From assembly GCA_035495315.1 (NCBI GenBank), contig DATJGF010000023.1, positions 1-64,000 on the forward strand: a stretch of DNA of 64,000 bases, in the 5' to 3' direction. This document shows, piece after piece, positions 8,241 through 17,248 of this stretch. The position numbers were made by a program, and so were the translations under genes. The notes under the pieces were generated by a model. That model searched no databases, had not been told where the DNA came from, and was given only the letters and a program-made list of their open reading frames with translations. This stretch comes from DATJGF01 sp035495315 (lineage in GTDB: Bacteria; Verrucomicrobiota; Verrucomicrobiia; Limisphaerales; UBA8199). How positions within the stretch are numbered: the first letter of the stretch is position 1; each line of letters begins with the position of its first letter.

Positions 8241-8834
8241 CTACGCAGAGCCATCGATTCGAAGAGTTGGAGCCGGCTGATCAGAAGCATCTTGAGAGAT
8301 CTTACTGGTAAGAGGTTGGGCATCGGTGGTGGCGGAGTTGAGGAGTGGGTGGCCGGGGCCGCCGTTTTGGATTCGGGCGAGGGAGAAAGGCAATTGCTGG
8401 GAGGTAATCCCGAGTTGAGCATTAAGCGTGGCGACGAGGGCGTTGGCTTCCTCAAGTTCGAGCGGTTTGACGAGAAATGTATTTGCGCCGAGGCGGTAGG
8501 CTTTGTTGAGGTCCCCCATTTCATGGGATGAAGTGAGCACGACGACGCGCAATTGGTGATAGCTGGGGTGCTGCTGAATCCAGGCCAGGACGCCGTAGCC
8601 GTCGATGCCTGGCAACTTAAGGTCGAGGAGAATTAGACCGGGAAGTGGATAGGTGTTGCGGTCGTTGAAGGGGCCAGTACCCGCGAGATAATCGAGGGCT
8701 TCCTGGCCGGTGTTTACGATGTGAACAGGGTTGGGAATGCTGGCGCGAAGGAGGGTCCTACGAATTAGCAGAACGTCATTGGGATCATCCTCGACGACCA
8801 GAATAAGGGCTAAGTGATTAACCGGAGGCGCCAC
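8241..8834 (-). CDS. single-domain response regulator
   Basis: A 197-residue protein of which residues 8-140 form a complete receiver domain. The acidic residues are in VVEDDPND, the phospho-acceptor Asp is in ILLDLKLPG, the conserved Ser/Thr is in VVVLTSS, and the invariant Lys is in FLVKPLE. It belongs to the Rcp1/CheY-like class that accepts phosphate from bacteriophytochrome-type or hybrid kinases. The last 55 residues are a low-complexity Ser/Thr/Pro tail with no output domain. No histidine kinase is encoded anywhere in the window, so its partner is elsewhere. Confidence 0.9.
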   Translation of the reverse strand: MAPPVNHLALILVVEDDPNDVLLIRRTLLRASIPNPVHIVNTGQEALDYLAGTGPFNDRNTYPLPGLILLDLKLPGIDGYGVLAWIQQHPSYHQLRVVVLTSSHEMGDLNKAYRLGANTFLVKPLELEEANALVATLNAQLGITSQQLPFSLARIQNGGPGHPLLNSATTDAQPLTSKISQDASDQPAPTLRIDGSA

Positions 8835-9827
8835 AGTTAAAATAGCTACTTCAGGGGGAAGGGTCAGGATATGGGGGGATTACCCCAAGGGTGAATCGGC
8901 GAAAAATAGCGAAGCCCGGAACCGTCCTGCGTATACACGCTGCGAACGAAACCGCTGATGGCTTGTGAGATGCTCTTGCGAACGCTGGATAGCAACGGGT
9001 CCAGAAATTGGTTCAGAAAATGATAATTTTCGCACAAGATGGGCGAGGTTTAATTCGGATCCCTGGAAACAAAAAGGCGAGCTGGAAAACGACAAACCAG
9101 CTCGCCCAAACCCCATGGAGTTTTTCCGCATCCCCGCGAGGTGTATCGCACGGCTGGGATAGGTTTGCAATCTCGCCGACTACGGATAGCGGGTCCGTTG
9201 TTTAAAGGACTCTTCGCGAACCTTGGCTATTGGGTACGGTCGAGCCGAAGGAATCAGGGGTTTGGGAGAGGGTGCGATCGGGCTGACGGCGTCATTTGCG
9301 CTTGAAAGGCTGAAGTGGCTGAGGCTGGAATTCGTGGTCCCGATTGGGAACACCCCGAGTCTGAGCACGGCAAAGCGGGCTGGGGCTAAAGAGGAGGGAT
9401 TGATGCGGCGCCAGGTGATCATTGGCGAGAAGGTATGCACGCGATGTTGCTACCGCTGGTTTCAGAGCGGGTGATGTGACTCACGCAAGGACGCGAAGGG
9501 CTCAAAAGGGTATGACTCACGCAATCGAAAACAAATGCAGCGGGTGGGAACCCACGTGAGCGGAGGGACCTCAAGGTCTGGCCTGCACACGTTGGCACCC
9601 TTTGAAATCCCGCTACGGCAAAGAAAGTAGCGCATTAAAGTGTGACGGAAAGGTAGGTGAATTCCGCCAACGGCTGATATTTCCTGGCGCGCAGGAAAGA
9701 GAAAGGGGCTTCGGCATTTTTTTTCTAGGCATCGCGGATTGGGAATGCCTGACATTGCGAGGGTTTCGAGGCCACTACGGTGAACACCCCATTGAAAACA
9801 TTCAGGAAAAGTCACATACGAACGAGC
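8835..9827. other. gene-poor stretch
   Basis: About 1 kb with no supported gene. A minus-strand frame at about 9040-8879 reads FLNQFLDPLLSSVRKSISQA and ends SPIHPWGNPPIS. It looks weakly coding but has no good start. Opposed frames at 9180-9474 are equally unconvincing on both strands. Nothing else was seen. Confidence 0.35.
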
Positions 9828-10097
9828 ATGCTTAGTGGACGCTCAATGACAGCCATTCCAGATCTGACGGTTAACGATGGACTGCGGGATTCAAGAGTCA
9901 GCAGAGCGCGGCTGCCAAGGTCACAGGCAGAAGCTTTGGCGCTGAAGACCTTGCAGGATTTCGCGGCCGGGCTTAGCAAGGAGCGGGCGGTGCAAGAGGA
10001 ATTGACGCAGGAGTACCTTATTTATCTGTGGACAGTTACCCGGCAAGACGACAGCCGCACGAATAATGAATTTCCGGCTGCCATCCGGGTGAGGTAA
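9828..10097 (+). CDS. small hypothetical protein
   Basis: A frame of about 89 residues from the ATG at 9828 (another ATG lies at 9846). The C-terminal half is helical (RSQAEALALKTLQDFAAGLS, VQEELTQEYLIYLWTVTR) and looks like real protein. No family is recognised. The neighbourhood consists of orphan response regulators and decayed DNA, so it may be a small accessory protein or a remnant. Confidence 0.4.
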   Translation: MLSGRSMTAIPDLTVNDGLRDSRVSRARLPRSQAEALALKTLQDFAAGLSKERAVQEELTQEYLIYLWTVTRQDDSRTNNEFPAAIRVR

Positions 10098-10811
10098 ACT
10101 TTATTAAGAAGCAAGCCGGCTCGAGAGTAGGCAAAAACCCTAAGTGGCGCCGATGCCATCCGCTCTGATGGCTTTGTTGTCTACGCAGCTTCGCGCCTTA
10201 GCTGGCGGAAATCTTGAACGGCGAAGGCGCGAAGATGCGAAGAGGGCAGTGCGGCGAGGCGGCAGGCGAATGCGGTCGGAAAGTTGAAAGTTACAGGTCG
10301 CAGATATTTTCCAGGGGACAAATTTAACGCATTGGAGTTCTTTCTTCAGTGCTGAGAGCTGTTTCGCAAAGCGGGTGTGCTCCTGCCGCAAGCTCCTGGC
10401 ATCTTCGATAGCGATTTCCGCTATAGCATGGGACATCATCTAAGCGGAAGTCTCAGTTCACAGCGCGGGTGCTCAATGGAGATGATAACCTCAACGTCAT
10501 CAAGGCGCTGATGGCAGGCAACAGTGATGGCCTGGTCGACGCGGCTAAAATCGAAGGCATCGTCGGGATTATCGATCCACTCATGGGAGCGTCCCCCGTT
10601 ACCTGCCGCTCTGACTGCTGCGCAAAAACACCTTCATAGGGTCGCAGTTTTCCTTCAGTGGCAAGGTTGCCCGAAACCCCACCGCTCAAACAGACTGTTC
10701 AGGGATAAGGTCAGGAAAGGCGAATTATGTGATGACGATAATTAGGTGATGATGGGTCTGGGTTATTCACCCCATATCGCAACCTGCCGATGAGGACTCT
10801 ATTAACGGCGG
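10098..10811. other. decayed stretch with coding fragments
   Basis: No intact gene. On the plus strand from about 10427 a fragment reads KRKSQFTARVLNGDDNLNVI then KALMAGNSDGLVDAAKIEGI before breaking up near 10600. On the minus strand from 10439 another reads MSHAIAEIAIEDARSLRQEH before losing character. They cannot both be real over their shared bases. The plus-strand fragment looks the more protein-like. Family unknown. Confidence 0.35.
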
Positions 10812-11321
10812 ATGCCTGAGCGGTCGACTATTTTGCTCGTCGAAGACAACGATAACGACATTATCTTCGTAAAGCGGGCGTTTTCTCAGGCGCATTTGTT
10901 GAACCCCGTGACGGTGGTCAAGAATGCCGAAGAGGCAATGGCATACTTCCTGGGGATTGGGGCATACAAGGACAGGGCGGAATATCCACTGCCTTCACTG
11001 GTGCTCCTGGATCTAAAGCTGCCGGGGATGGGGGGCATAGAATTCCTGAAATGGGTTCGGCAACAACCGGGTTATGGGAGCACGCGCGTTGTGGTGCTGA
11101 CCTCCTCGACTTTGCATCGCGATGTGAACGATGCGTATCAGTCTGGGGCGAATTCGTTTCTGGTGAAGCCGGTGGATTTTGAACGGTTCGTGGAAATAGC
11201 CTCAGCTCTGAGCGGATACTGGCTTTGGATGGACTCAGAGCCGGAAACGCAGCGGCCCGCCAGCGGTGTTGTTAAAGCAGCCGCCGCAGCGGCAGACTCG
11301 AGTCCCTCAGCGAAGCGGTGA
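10812..11321 (+). CDS. single-domain response regulator
   Basis: A 169-residue receiver protein. The acidic residues are in LLVEDNDND, the phospho-acceptor Asp in VLLDLKLPG, the Thr/Ser in VVVLTSS and the Lys in FLVKPVDF. The class is Rcp1/CheY-like. After residue 140 an Ala/Ser-rich tail replaces any output domain. The ATG at 10812 directly precedes the domain. It is closely similar in layout to the genes at 8241 and 11431, and the partner kinase is not in the window. Confidence 0.9.
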   Translation: MPERSTILLVEDNDNDIIFVKRAFSQAHLLNPVTVVKNAEEAMAYFLGIGAYKDRAEYPLPSLVLLDLKLPGMGGIEFLKWVRQQPGYGSTRVVVLTSSTLHRDVNDAYQSGANSFLVKPVDFERFVEIASALSGYWLWMDSEPETQRPASGVVKAAAAAADSSPSAKR

Positions 11322-11430
11322 TAGGCTGCGAAGGCCCAAGAGTGATTGGCGAATGTGGCAATCGCAAAAGCCCGACATTCCATCGGCCGCTATGGCGCTG
11401 CTAAATGGCTTCAACAAAGGCAACACCGGC

Positions 11431-11919
11431 TCAGGCCATTCCGAGGAGCAACTTCAAATGCGGAAGCAGTTGTTGCATTTGAGTGGGCTTATTGAGGCAT
11501 GAGGTGGCGCCGCGTTCGCGCGCACTTTTAAAGTGGTTGGGATTCTCGGAGCTGGTCAGGACTAGAATGGGCAGGCGCTTGAATTCAGGCAGTGCGCGCG
11601 CCCATTCGAGGAATTGAAGGCCATCGATCAGCGGCATCTTGAGGTCGAGCAGGACCAGGTCAGGGAAGGGATATTGGGCCCGATCGGCGAACTGGTTACG
11701 CGCCAGAAGGTACGCCTGAGCCTCAAAAGCGTTGGCCGCGTACTGGAGAAGAGGTGTCGGCTTGAGCCGTTTAAGCGCGCGCAGGAGAAGCAGGGGCATT
11801 TTGTCATCATCGTCGATGAGTAAAATGGTATGCAGCGGGTTGGTGTCAGGGCCAGCTGGGCTCGTCGCGGAAGCCGAAATTTGGGTTCGGGGAGCCGGGT
11901 TTGGCGGTTGGAATGACAT
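11431..11919 (-). CDS. single-domain response regulator
   Basis: A 162-residue protein with a 28-residue Pro/Ala/Ser-rich N-terminal extension followed by a receiver domain. The acidic residues are in LLIDDDDK, the phospho-acceptor Asp in VLLDLKMP, the switch strand is LPILVLTSS, and the Lys lies in CLNKPTQ. It is somewhat more divergent than its neighbours, for example in the helix after the acidic pair. It is convergent with the receiver gene ending at 11321. No output domain. Confidence 0.85.
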   Translation of the reverse strand: MSFQPPNPAPRTQISASATSPAGPDTNPLHTILLIDDDDKMPLLLLRALKRLKPTPLLQYAANAFEAQAYLLARNQFADRAQYPFPDLVLLDLKMPLIDGLQFLEWARALPEFKRLPILVLTSSENPNHFKSARERGATSCLNKPTQMQQLLPHLKLLLGMA

Positions 11920-12046
11920 AGCGTCGGGGTAAGATTACGCTGTCGCTGCCGGAATAGACTCTGGGGTAAACACTCCAGGTCGAAAAGAAAGCGAACGTTG
12001 CGAGAGGGTGACTAAAGGCGGCAGGATGCGCCCGCAGAGATCAGGT

Positions 12047-12964
12047 CTAAAACACCTCGGCAGGCAATTCAGCAATGTTACGCACTGCGCGCGCGATTCG
12101 AGAGAGTGCCTTCAAGGGAAGATGCCCGCAGCCGGACCTGGCCATCGGTCGAGTCGCCGAATAGATTTGGACCAGTGAAATCCTGGCCCCATTTTGCTTG
12201 AGACCTTTCAAACGCCTGGCGTATTGCTCAATTTCCTCACTGGGAGGCTCAGCCCCATCAACCGAAGGGAATAAGCTTTGAATAATCACTGGTCGCTCCC
12301 GGGCGAGGTCCAGGATGTTCTGCGTGATCTTTTCGATCGATAAAGTTGCTCCATTAATTCTATTCAGATACCGCTGTGTGCCGGCATCCAACTTAACCCA
12401 GATTTCATCATGCTGTGTCATATAGCTGAGACCACGCCTCACGTCTGCGCGGTCCAGGCCGGTTGAGTTTGTGAGCAGCACGATCTTGAAGGCTGGTACT
12501 TGGCCCAAAGCGCGCCAATGGACAATAGTTTCGACGGCTTCACCAAAATTCTCGGCCAGTGTTGGTTCGCCATCTCCGCTCAATGCAATATGGCGAACCT
12601 GCAGCAACTCCTCAGGCAAGCCGGCATAACGTGGGATTTGCGCCAGGCCGCCGGCTCGAGCAAATCGAAGCGTGTGAGCCAATTCATTCACCATGATTTG
12701 CACATCCAGGTGATTTACCAGAGCGGGCCGAGTACGGTCGATCTCGCAATAGAGACAATTGAAATTGCACCTGACCATGGGATTGAGGTTGACCCCGACC
12801 GAAAGACCTCGGGCGCGCGGCGAAATGACGAGATATACGAACCGATTTGAAAGAAAGTCACGTGGATAACCGAAAGCGGCTTCGTCATTAATGCTCGGCG
12901 GCAGCACAGAACGCGCAATACCCTTTAGTGGTCCGCCGGATAGATCCTGAGCATCCATTATCAT
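12047..12964 (-). CDS. radical SAM protein
   Basis: About 305 residues from the ATG at 12964; a longer frame reaches a TTG at 13027. The radical SAM iron-sulfur motif CxxxCxxC is present as CNFNCLYCEID, followed by the SAM-contact motif SGDGEPTL. A TIM-barrel pattern continues to VQIYSATRP. The layout resembles COG0731-type radical SAM enzymes. No SPASM-type second cluster is evident, and the substrate is unknown. It stands alone between the response-regulator zone and a small exported protein. Confidence 0.85.
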   Translation of the reverse strand: MIMDAQDLSGGPLKGIARSVLPPSINDEAAFGYPRDFLSNRFVYLVISPRARGLSVGVNLNPMVRCNFNCLYCEIDRTRPALVNHLDVQIMVNELAHTLRFARAGGLAQIPRYAGLPEELLQVRHIALSGDGEPTLAENFGEAVETIVHWRALGQVPAFKIVLLTNSTGLDRADVRRGLSYMTQHDEIWVKLDAGTQRYLNRINGATLSIEKITQNILDLARERPVIIQSLFPSVDGAEPPSEEIEQYARRLKGLKQNGARISLVQIYSATRPMARSGCGHLPLKALSRIARAVRNIAELPAEVF

Positions 12965-13172
12965 ACGAATAAGGTTGTTTGCTTTCCCAAAACCGACTAC
13001 ACGCCTATTGCTAATATTTGGCTGCAAATTGCCGCTGGCCCTCTGGGAGTCGGCTCGAGGGCGCCTGCAAACCGGGGGGTTAGCAACATAAGAGGCGTTA
13101 CGGATCGGGTAGATCCGGGGCCCTGGCGAGAATTCGCCGCTAAGAAAATCGTAAGAACGGAGTCATAAATAT

Positions 13173-13448
13173 ATGAAAAACAATCTTTTGAAAGCCGCGG
13201 GTTGCGTCGGGGCAGTCATTGTCCTTGCTCTAACCTACATTACCGGGGTCCGTGCTCAGCCATCCAATACATCGCCCGGTAGTCGTGCAGCAACAACTAA
13301 CTGGGTTGGTTACCTGGTAGTGGGACAGAATGACACCACGGATGCCATCGCGATCGGAGGTCCTCATCCCACCGTGGCTCGCCATGTAGAGATAGGGCTC
13401 AGAAGTGACGGTACGGTGGTCTGGCGGAAGGCAACCAACGGAAAATGA
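13173..13448 (+). CDS. small exported hypothetical protein
   Basis: A 91-residue protein with a clear signal peptide (about residues 1-28, hydrophobic GAVIVLALTYITGV, cleavage near VRAQ). The mature part is about 60 residues with a beta-strand pattern (ARHVEIGLRSDGTVVWRKAT). No known family. It is preceded by an A-rich 5' region, but no obvious ribosome-binding site was seen. Confidence 0.55.
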   Translation: MKNNLLKAAGCVGAVIVLALTYITGVRAQPSNTSPGSRAATTNWVGYLVVGQNDTTDAIAIGGPHPTVARHVEIGLRSDGTVVWRKATNGK

Positions 13449-13602
13449 ACTGGCCAATTGTGCCCAGCTAAGACGGCGGAGGTTTGTGGCGATTCCAATT
13501 GGCAACACCAACCGAGGTGAGTTGAGGGATGATTGCACCCTGCTGGGGTTGCCGTTTTGACAAACCCGCGGATAACAAAATCCTGCTTGGCGAGTTCCGG
13601 CA

Positions 13603-13656
13603 GGTTTTGGACTGCGCCAGTCCCCTGGCGCTTTGGCGGCGGCTGTGCAAGCGGTC
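13603..13656. repeat. dispersed repeat, ttttggactgcgccag family
   Basis: The sequence ggttttggactgcgccagtc followed by ccctggcgctttgg recurs in variant form at 33796-33861 and 39498-39577. Within each copy, ggcgccag-like half sites face each other. All three copies are intergenic. This one touches the 3' end of the large hydrolase gene. Confidence 0.6.
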
Positions 13657-16600
13657 TTACCACGTCACAGGCAGGAGCGCACTCGCGACGGTTCCCGGGT
13701 CTTTTCGTTCCTGGAGGGATTGCGTGATGACGGCGAGTGAGCGCTTTACGAGGCCTTCAAAGATGACTTGCCCGGCAGCGGTGACGCGAATCGGACGATC
13801 GAGATCAAGAAGGTCATCAGAAAGTCTTAAGGCCAGTTTTCCAGATCCGGGCTTTTCAATCGTGATATCCTGCCCGTCTACGTGAGCAGCGTAGACCTCG
13901 CCTGCGCGGGTCGCTTCGGACGCGCGTTCGAGCCAATAGAAGCGCGGGTGCACGAAATCGTCATTCTCCATCCAGACGACTCGTTTAGGCCAACGTACTC
14001 TGCGCAACTCAGCCATGCGCGGGATAGCTTCGGCCTCCCGCCCTTGCATATTGTGAGCGAGGCCAGGGTAAACCGTCAGTCGATGCGCGTAGCCTTCAGG
14101 ATCAGTTTTTTGCAGGTCATCCATTTTCGCGCTGAACTCGCGCACGACCTTGTTTCGATTGTAAGCGGCATCTTCGCCGCCCATGTAAAGAAAGAAGGGG
14201 AGATTCCGCAGTCCCTCCGGGGTGACCTGATTCGGGTGCCCAGCGCACATCGTTGCGGCGGCAAAGCGATCGGCCATGCGCGGCGCGAGTTGATACACGC
14301 CGTCCCCTCCGGCCGAATAACCGATCAGGTAAACGCGGTTTGGATCAACACCCCGTGCGAGCACCATGTCGGCGATTAAGCGGTCAAAGAGGTCGTCGAC
14401 CCATTTGACATGCCACATATCCCACGTGTTAGCCGGCGCGCGCGGGGCGACGTTGATGCTGCCTGGTGGAAATTCATACCTGCCGTAATAACCCTTCCAA
14501 TTGCGCTCGTTTTCTTCCTCCGTTCCCTGGCCACCGCCATGCATGGTGATCCAAAGGCTATGTTGGCCGGCAGGTGCATCGCCAAAACTCCTCTCCATCC
14601 ACTTTAGAGTTTTGTCGCCGATTATGATTTGCTTTGCCGCGAGTTCCTTTTCGGCAGGCGCGGCGTCGGACTTCGAAATCACCCCCCAAACGAGTGCTGT
14701 GATCCGAGCAGCGTCCTTGCGGGAAATCGCCAAATCAGGAGCGGGACCACGTTCCTCACCCGCCCGAGCCAGCCACCGCTCCGCCGCCAGAACGCTATCT
14801 GGCACTGGTGTTAGTTCGTCCCAGGCAAAGTCCAACGTATGAGTATTGGCGCACGAGGCGCAGGAGACAATTTTTTCGCGGACATCATTCCCGCGCACAA
14901 AGCGAAAAATCACTTCGGAGGCGCGTCCCGGCAAGGTGAAGTCTGGCATGTCGTTCAAATCAGCCGTGCCGGCTCGGGTTTTATCGCTGGCGAGCAGTTC
15001 GTCCGTGGCGGAACGGAGTTGAACGTTGGCTGCCAAACGTTCTCCTCCGGCTCGGTCGCGGAGTCGGACGTGAATAACTGGCGTTGCCGAATTTGTCGCT
15101 GGAGCCAAGGCAGCATAGCGGGCGGCGACATTGACGGCGGGCACCTCACGCGAATCGGGATCCCAAGCTAGAGGAAAATATTGGCCGGTGTGACGCCAGC
15201 TGGTCGCATAGATCTGATTGAGAGGGTTTTCGCTCCTGGCGGTGCGAGCCGCATCATTATTAAACCACGCGCGGTTTAAACCTTTGGCGTCATACTCATC
15301 GGCACCAGTGAAGAGCCAATCAGCGTCCCAGATTTCAACCCACGTATGGTTCCCGTCCTTATGCGCCCACTCCGGAACACCGGCAATGCGAGCCGGGATG
15401 CCGACGGCACGACAGGCATCAACCAGGATAATCGCCAGACCGGTGCAAGTCGCCTTGCCTTCGTTGATCGATCCAAGCGGACCCTGGTTATTCCGTTTGC
15501 GACCAAGGTTATAATGAACTTTGATGCGATTGAAGAGTTCGCGGTTGAGCGTTTGTGCTGCTTCGGTTGCGTTTTGACAGTTATGCACCAGGTCTGCAGC
15601 CAAGGAGAAGAATTGTGGTCTCCAAAGGTCACGAGGTTCATCCAGCGAGGCGTAAGGCAGAACGTCATTGAGAAAAATTCGCTCCGGGAGGCTTTTCGCC
15701 CAGGGGAATTGTTTGCGGGCGTCGAGTGCCAGCGCGAGGTTTTGCATCAAGAAATCCGAACTCAACATGGCACGGTCACCCGATGGCATATTGTCGACCA
15801 GGAAATACGCTGCCCTCCGGCCGGCATCACCAAACTTGGCGGCCGCCTCGGCGATGAAGGTTTCGGTTTCAACGGGCAGCGGTTTGTCTAAAGTCAGCAA
15901 GCGGTCCTGGCGGATGCGCCAGGTGTGCTGGCCGTCTTCTTCGAACGCCTGGGCGCAGGTGTACCCGTCAGGCGACGGTGTCAAAACGGGCGCTGTGGCT
16001 CCCGCCGGAGAAGCGGCCGCAGTCCAATCCAGGTCATCGAGATTGGTTGCCCAGCGCCCATGTTGTTTCCAGAAATCCCTCTGCGCGTAATAGATGCCAA
16101 GAAGGGTATCCCGCCCTGCTTTGCCAGCGATTGGGGCTACGGCCATTTTTTCAGTGGCCGTTTGGCTGGTGAATTGCACCAACCCCCACATTTCGGGACG
16201 ATGCATGTCGATCAACCCGGTCGGGGACCACACCCAGTTATCCTCTGCTTTGTTCGGCACTTTGAGATATGAACCGTTGGTCGTGGTAACTTGCCACTCC
16301 ACACGAGAGAAATCGATCCGCCATTGTTCCCCCTCACCAGGAGGCCCCGCGTGCAGAGCATGTTCAGAAAGCACTTTCCATGGAAAGGCCAGCTCCAGAG
16401 TCCAACCGCGATCGGTATCGGCGGGATTGTTGAGCGTGCCCTCGAGGGCCACGGCAGTCTTGGTGCCAGGAATTTCCCATTCATTATGGGGCATGCCTCC
16501 GTCCATGTAAGGTTTATCGAGCAGCAAGTCCCACGTTGCATTGAACGCATTCATCTCGAATTCGTAGTACGGCTCAGTGTGGCCCTGTGGATCGATGAAT

Positions 16601-16986
16601 ACTTCAAAATCCGGATCTCGGAAAATTACCGAGTCATGGTTGGTCAGCGTCGCCCAGAGGTGGGGTTCCTTCAATTCGGCAGCCACGTAAAGATAATTGT
16701 CATCCCAGAGCAGCTTTGCTCGCGTCCGCAGTGGGGGAGTCGGTTTGGCGGGACCTTCGATATCGACAAAGTCGTCGGTCCACGCAGCGGCCGCCCAAGC
16801 CGCGTCATCGGGACGCCCGTCGATCACGATGGATGAGGCTGCGCGCCGGCACAGATAGGTCTTGGGAGTAATCGGTTGCATTTGGCTTTGCCAGTCACTG
16901 CGGTTGGAAGCAAACAGCATCGCGGTCGTAAGCGTGAGCGATCCAGCGATACACACCAACCTCCACAGGCAGTTTCGACAGTGCAT
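13657..16986 (-). CDS. exported CBM9 / transglutaminase-like / esterase fusion protein
   Basis: An 1109-residue protein with a signal peptide (residues 1-27). Residues about 45-275 form a family 9 carbohydrate-binding-like domain (IDGRPDDAAW, DDNYLYVAAELKEPHLW). Residues about 480-570 form a transglutaminase-like core with Cys514 (GKATCTGLA), His547 (GNHTWVEIWD) and Asp554. Residues about 790-1010 form an alpha/beta hydrolase with a GYSAGG nucleophile elbow (Ser891) and a likely catalytic His in GLAHNMQG. The expected role is binding and de-esterifying or cross-link processing of extracellular polysaccharide. The combination of all three in one chain is unusual. It is divergent from asnB. Confidence 0.8.
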   Translation of the reverse strand: MHCRNCLWRLVCIAGSLTLTTAMLFASNRSDWQSQMQPITPKTYLCRRAASSIVIDGRPDDAAWAAAAWTDDFVDIEGPAKPTPPLRTRAKLLWDDNYLYVAAELKEPHLWATLTNHDSVIFRDPDFEVFIDPQGHTEPYYEFEMNAFNATWDLLLDKPYMDGGMPHNEWEIPGTKTAVALEGTLNNPADTDRGWTLELAFPWKVLSEHALHAGPPGEGEQWRIDFSRVEWQVTTTNGSYLKVPNKAEDNWVWSPTGLIDMHRPEMWGLVQFTSQTATEKMAVAPIAGKAGRDTLLGIYYAQRDFWKQHGRWATNLDDLDWTAAASPAGATAPVLTPSPDGYTCAQAFEEDGQHTWRIRQDRLLTLDKPLPVETETFIAEAAAKFGDAGRRAAYFLVDNMPSGDRAMLSSDFLMQNLALALDARKQFPWAKSLPERIFLNDVLPYASLDEPRDLWRPQFFSLAADLVHNCQNATEAAQTLNRELFNRIKVHYNLGRKRNNQGPLGSINEGKATCTGLAIILVDACRAVGIPARIAGVPEWAHKDGNHTWVEIWDADWLFTGADEYDAKGLNRAWFNNDAARTARSENPLNQIYATSWRHTGQYFPLAWDPDSREVPAVNVAARYAALAPATNSATPVIHVRLRDRAGGERLAANVQLRSATDELLASDKTRAGTADLNDMPDFTLPGRASEVIFRFVRGNDVREKIVSCASCANTHTLDFAWDELTPVPDSVLAAERWLARAGEERGPAPDLAISRKDAARITALVWGVISKSDAAPAEKELAAKQIIIGDKTLKWMERSFGDAPAGQHSLWITMHGGGQGTEEENERNWKGYYGRYEFPPGSINVAPRAPANTWDMWHVKWVDDLFDRLIADMVLARGVDPNRVYLIGYSAGGDGVYQLAPRMADRFAAATMCAGHPNQVTPEGLRNLPFFLYMGGEDAAYNRNKVVREFSAKMDDLQKTDPEGYAHRLTVYPGLAHNMQGREAEAIPRMAELRRVRWPKRVVWMENDDFVHPRFYWLERASEATRAGEVYAAHVDGQDITIEKPGSGKLALRLSDDLLDLDRPIRVTAAGQVIFEGLVKRSLAVITQSLQERKDPGTVASALLPVTW

Positions 16987-17248
16987 GAGTCCAGTATGCG
17001 CGATTACTCGGGCGTGTCAGGGATCATTTTCGAGGCGGAGAAAGTCTTTCCACGAGGTTGTTTGGCATCCGCCCCGGCACGGGGGGTCAAGGGTTCGGAA
17101 GTTCCATAGCATTCTAGGTAAGGAATGGAACCTTGACCAGATAGGGATTTCAGTAAAGACTATGGCCGTTCCCTGAAAGTATTTGCTATTGTGCATCGAA
17201 TAATTACGTCTTCTGTTTTGACCTCAAACCTCAACTGCTAAAATTCTC

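Noticed and set aside
8036..8311. 91-residue plus-strand frame after the coupled membrane genes
   Set aside because: It runs into the response regulator on the other strand, has no family pattern and no ribosome-binding site.
9462..9815. 117-residue minus-strand frame
   Set aside because: No family pattern, no start signal and no sensible hydrophobic or charged organisation; competing frames are equally poor.
17085..17138. Imperfect inverted repeat between the esterase fusion and asnB (ggtcaaggg-ttc / gaaccttgacc)
   Set aside because: It is a single copy with a bulge and a long spacer. It could be regulatory, but nothing supports a specific role.
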